Shown: positions 62,457 to 64,000 of the stretch, piece after piece | Position numbering within the stretch: position 1 is the stretch's first letter | Layout of the letters: every line of letters starts with the position of its first letter | Source: Prochlorococcus sp. AG-409-P19 | GTDB lineage: Bacteria; Cyanobacteriota; Cyanobacteriia; PCC-6307; Cyanobiaceae | Reading direction: 5' to 3' | Assembly (NCBI GenBank): GCA_003215315.1 | Contig: QCKO01000004.1 | Coordinates: 55,753 to 119,752 of the forward strand | DNA length: 64,000 nucleotides | Program-made: the position numbers and the translations under genes | The notes under the pieces: model-generated | Database searches by the model: none | Told to the model about the DNA's origin: nothing | Seen by the model: only the letters and a program-made list of their open reading frames with translations

Positions 62457-63114
62457 ATTATCTGAATCAAACATCAGAGACCAAAAAGAACTGATTAATT
62501 CTCTTAGGAGTCAACCAGTAATAATAGTTATCAGGCCAGAAAAAGATTTACATGAAAATATTAATAAAAAAAATAAATTATTCAGATTAATTAATAATCT
62601 ATCAGATGTAGGAGTCAAGCATATTGAGATAGGATGGAATACTAATCCTAATTGGGGAGAGATTGTTTATAGTATAAGAAATAATTTTCCTAATATTAAT
62701 TTAGGAGCCGCATCAGTGACAAGCCATGAGGCTTTAAAAGCAGTAAAAAATCTAAATCTTTCTTATGCAATGTCACCTTTTTGGGAAACTAATTTACAAA
62801 TTAAATCTATTGAAATTGGTCAACTTCTTATCCCAGGTGTTTATTCACCCTCTGAGTTTAATAAGGCTATTAATTTTGGCTACAAGGTGATCAAGGTTTT
62901 TCCTGCCTCACTTTTGGGTATCAATTACTTAAAAACTATAGTAACTCCATTTAATCAAAAACCATTTGTCATAGCAGCAGGTGGATTAACAGCGAAAGAT
63001 ATAAACCCATGGATAAAAGAAGGTGGTTATGGAGCAATAGCTCTTGGAAGAGAAATATTAAAGAACTATGGAATACATCATGATCTTAAGGAATGGTTTA
63101 ATAACTACATTTAA
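62440..63114 (+). CDS. eda: KDPG/KHG aldolase family protein
   Basis: VKHIEIGWNTNPNW..., KVIKVFPASLLG (Schiff-base Lys region), VIAAGGLTAKDINPWIKEGGYGAIALGREIL. Confidence 0.85.
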   Translation: MQNTHKLSESNIRDQKELINSLRSQPVIIVIRPEKDLHENINKKNKLFRLINNLSDVGVKHIEIGWNTNPNWGEIVYSIRNNFPNINLGAASVTSHEALKAVKNLNLSYAMSPFWETNLQIKSIEIGQLLIPGVYSPSEFNKAINFGYKVIKVFPASLLGINYLKTIVTPFNQKPFVIAAGGLTAKDINPWIKEGGYGAIALGREILKNYGIHHDLKEWFNNYI

Positions 63115-63180
63115 AAAAATAATTTTAAAAAATAGCAAAGACATTACTTTATAAATAATATTCTCGAAAAAAAACAGTTT

Positions 63181-64000
63181 TTACCATATGGAGCATTGAC
63201 CTTTATGCCTCAATAAATGATCAGCCAAAACCAATGCAACCATAGCTTCAACCATAGGGACTGCTCTAGGTAAAACACAAGGGTCATGACGACCCTTTGC
63301 AACTAAAGTTGCTTCTTTGCCATCTTCATCAATAGTCTTTTGACTTTTACGAATCGTTGCTGTGGGCTTAAAAGCAATCCTTAATATTATCTCCTCTCCA
63401 TTACTTATTCCCCCTTGAATACCACCTGAATTATTCGTTAATGTTCTAATTTCTCCATTTCTCGACGGCAAAAAAGGATCATTATGTTCACTCCCTTTCA
63501 ATAAAGTTCCTCCAAAACCTGATCCAACTTCAAAGCCCTTAGTAGCTGGTAATGACATCAAAGCTTTGGCTAAATCTGCTTCCAATTTGTCAAAGACTGG
63601 CATCCCTAGGCCTACAGGCGGATTGCGAACAATACATTCAATAACTCCTCCGCAGGAGTCCCCTTCTTTACTCAAAGATTCAACTCTCTTTATCATCAAA
63701 TCTGCAATTGCCTGATCAGGACACCTCACAATATTTGATTCAATAGCCTCATAATTAACCTCCTCTGTACACACATTTGCTTCGATATCATGAATTCTTT
63801 TCACCCATGCCAAGACTTCAGTCCTATTAGCTTTAAAAAGAAGCTGTTTTGCTACAGCACCAGCAGCAACTCTTCCAATTGTTTCTCTGGCTGACGCCCT
63901 TCCACCTCCACTTGATGCTTGTATTCCATATTTCTTCTGGTAAGTAGCATCTGCATGAGAGGGCCTAAAAGTTTTCTTAATTTCTTCATAATCATTAGGT
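63181..64000 (-). CDS. aroC: Chorismate synthase, partial (runs off right edge)
   Basis: [53 protein letters not shown]; reading frame continues upstream of 63813 with [50 protein letters not shown]. Confidence 0.95.
   Translation of the reverse strand, partial: PNDYEEIKKTFRPSHADATYQKKYGIQASSGGGRASARETIGRVAAGAVAKQLLFKANRTEVLAWVKRIHDIEANVCTEEVNYEAIESNIVRCPDQAIADLMIKRVESLSKEGDSCGGVIECIVRNPPVGLGMPVFDKLEADLAKALMSLPATKGFEVGSGFGGTLLKGSEHNDPFLPSRNGEIRTLTNNSGGIQGGISNGEEIILRIAFKPTATIRKSQKTIDEDGKEATLVAKGRHDPCVLPRAVPMVEAMVALVLADHLLRHKGQCSIW

Noticed and set aside
1-64000. CRISPR arrays, transposons, prophage, rRNA operon
   Set aside because: No regularly spaced repeats, transposase/integrase motifs, phage genes or rRNA sequence were recognised anywhere in the window.

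Overview
The window is a gene-dense, AT-rich stretch of cyanobacterial core genome. Taxonomic inference only: a low-light Prochlorococcus of the SS120/MIT9211 type, based on protein flavour, gene order and base composition. It encodes photosystem II subunits (psbK, psbI, psbH, psbO), chlD, crtR, the ammonium transporter amt1, the nitrogen regulator ntcA, many housekeeping enzymes (fabI, hisB, purH, ispH, glyA, leuCD, pyrE, pyrB, ileS, thyX, dcd, sat, ftsH, aroC and others) and four tRNAs: Met-CAT, Arg-ACG, Leu-TAG, Ala-CGC. I saw no CRISPR array, prophage, transposase or defence island, and no clear novel multi-gene system. The observations most worth a second look are: (1) a perfect TGTA-N8-TACA NtcA-type site upstream of amt1; (2) a near-consensus NtcA site followed by N22-TAN3T upstream of ntcA itself, which also implies a corrected start; (3) a likely CTG start codon for cobS; (4) a 3-methyladenine DNA glycosylase gene with no ATG/GTG/TTG upstream of its conserved N-terminus; (5) a roughly 200-nt structured intergenic region upstream of a DUF3155 gene; (6) a CobO-like protein with a destroyed P-loop next to dcd-thyX; (7) no psbN at its usual place opposite psbH, with an 18-bp perfect palindrome there instead; (8) a structured psbO leader. 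All calls come from reading the sequence; no database or folding program was run.
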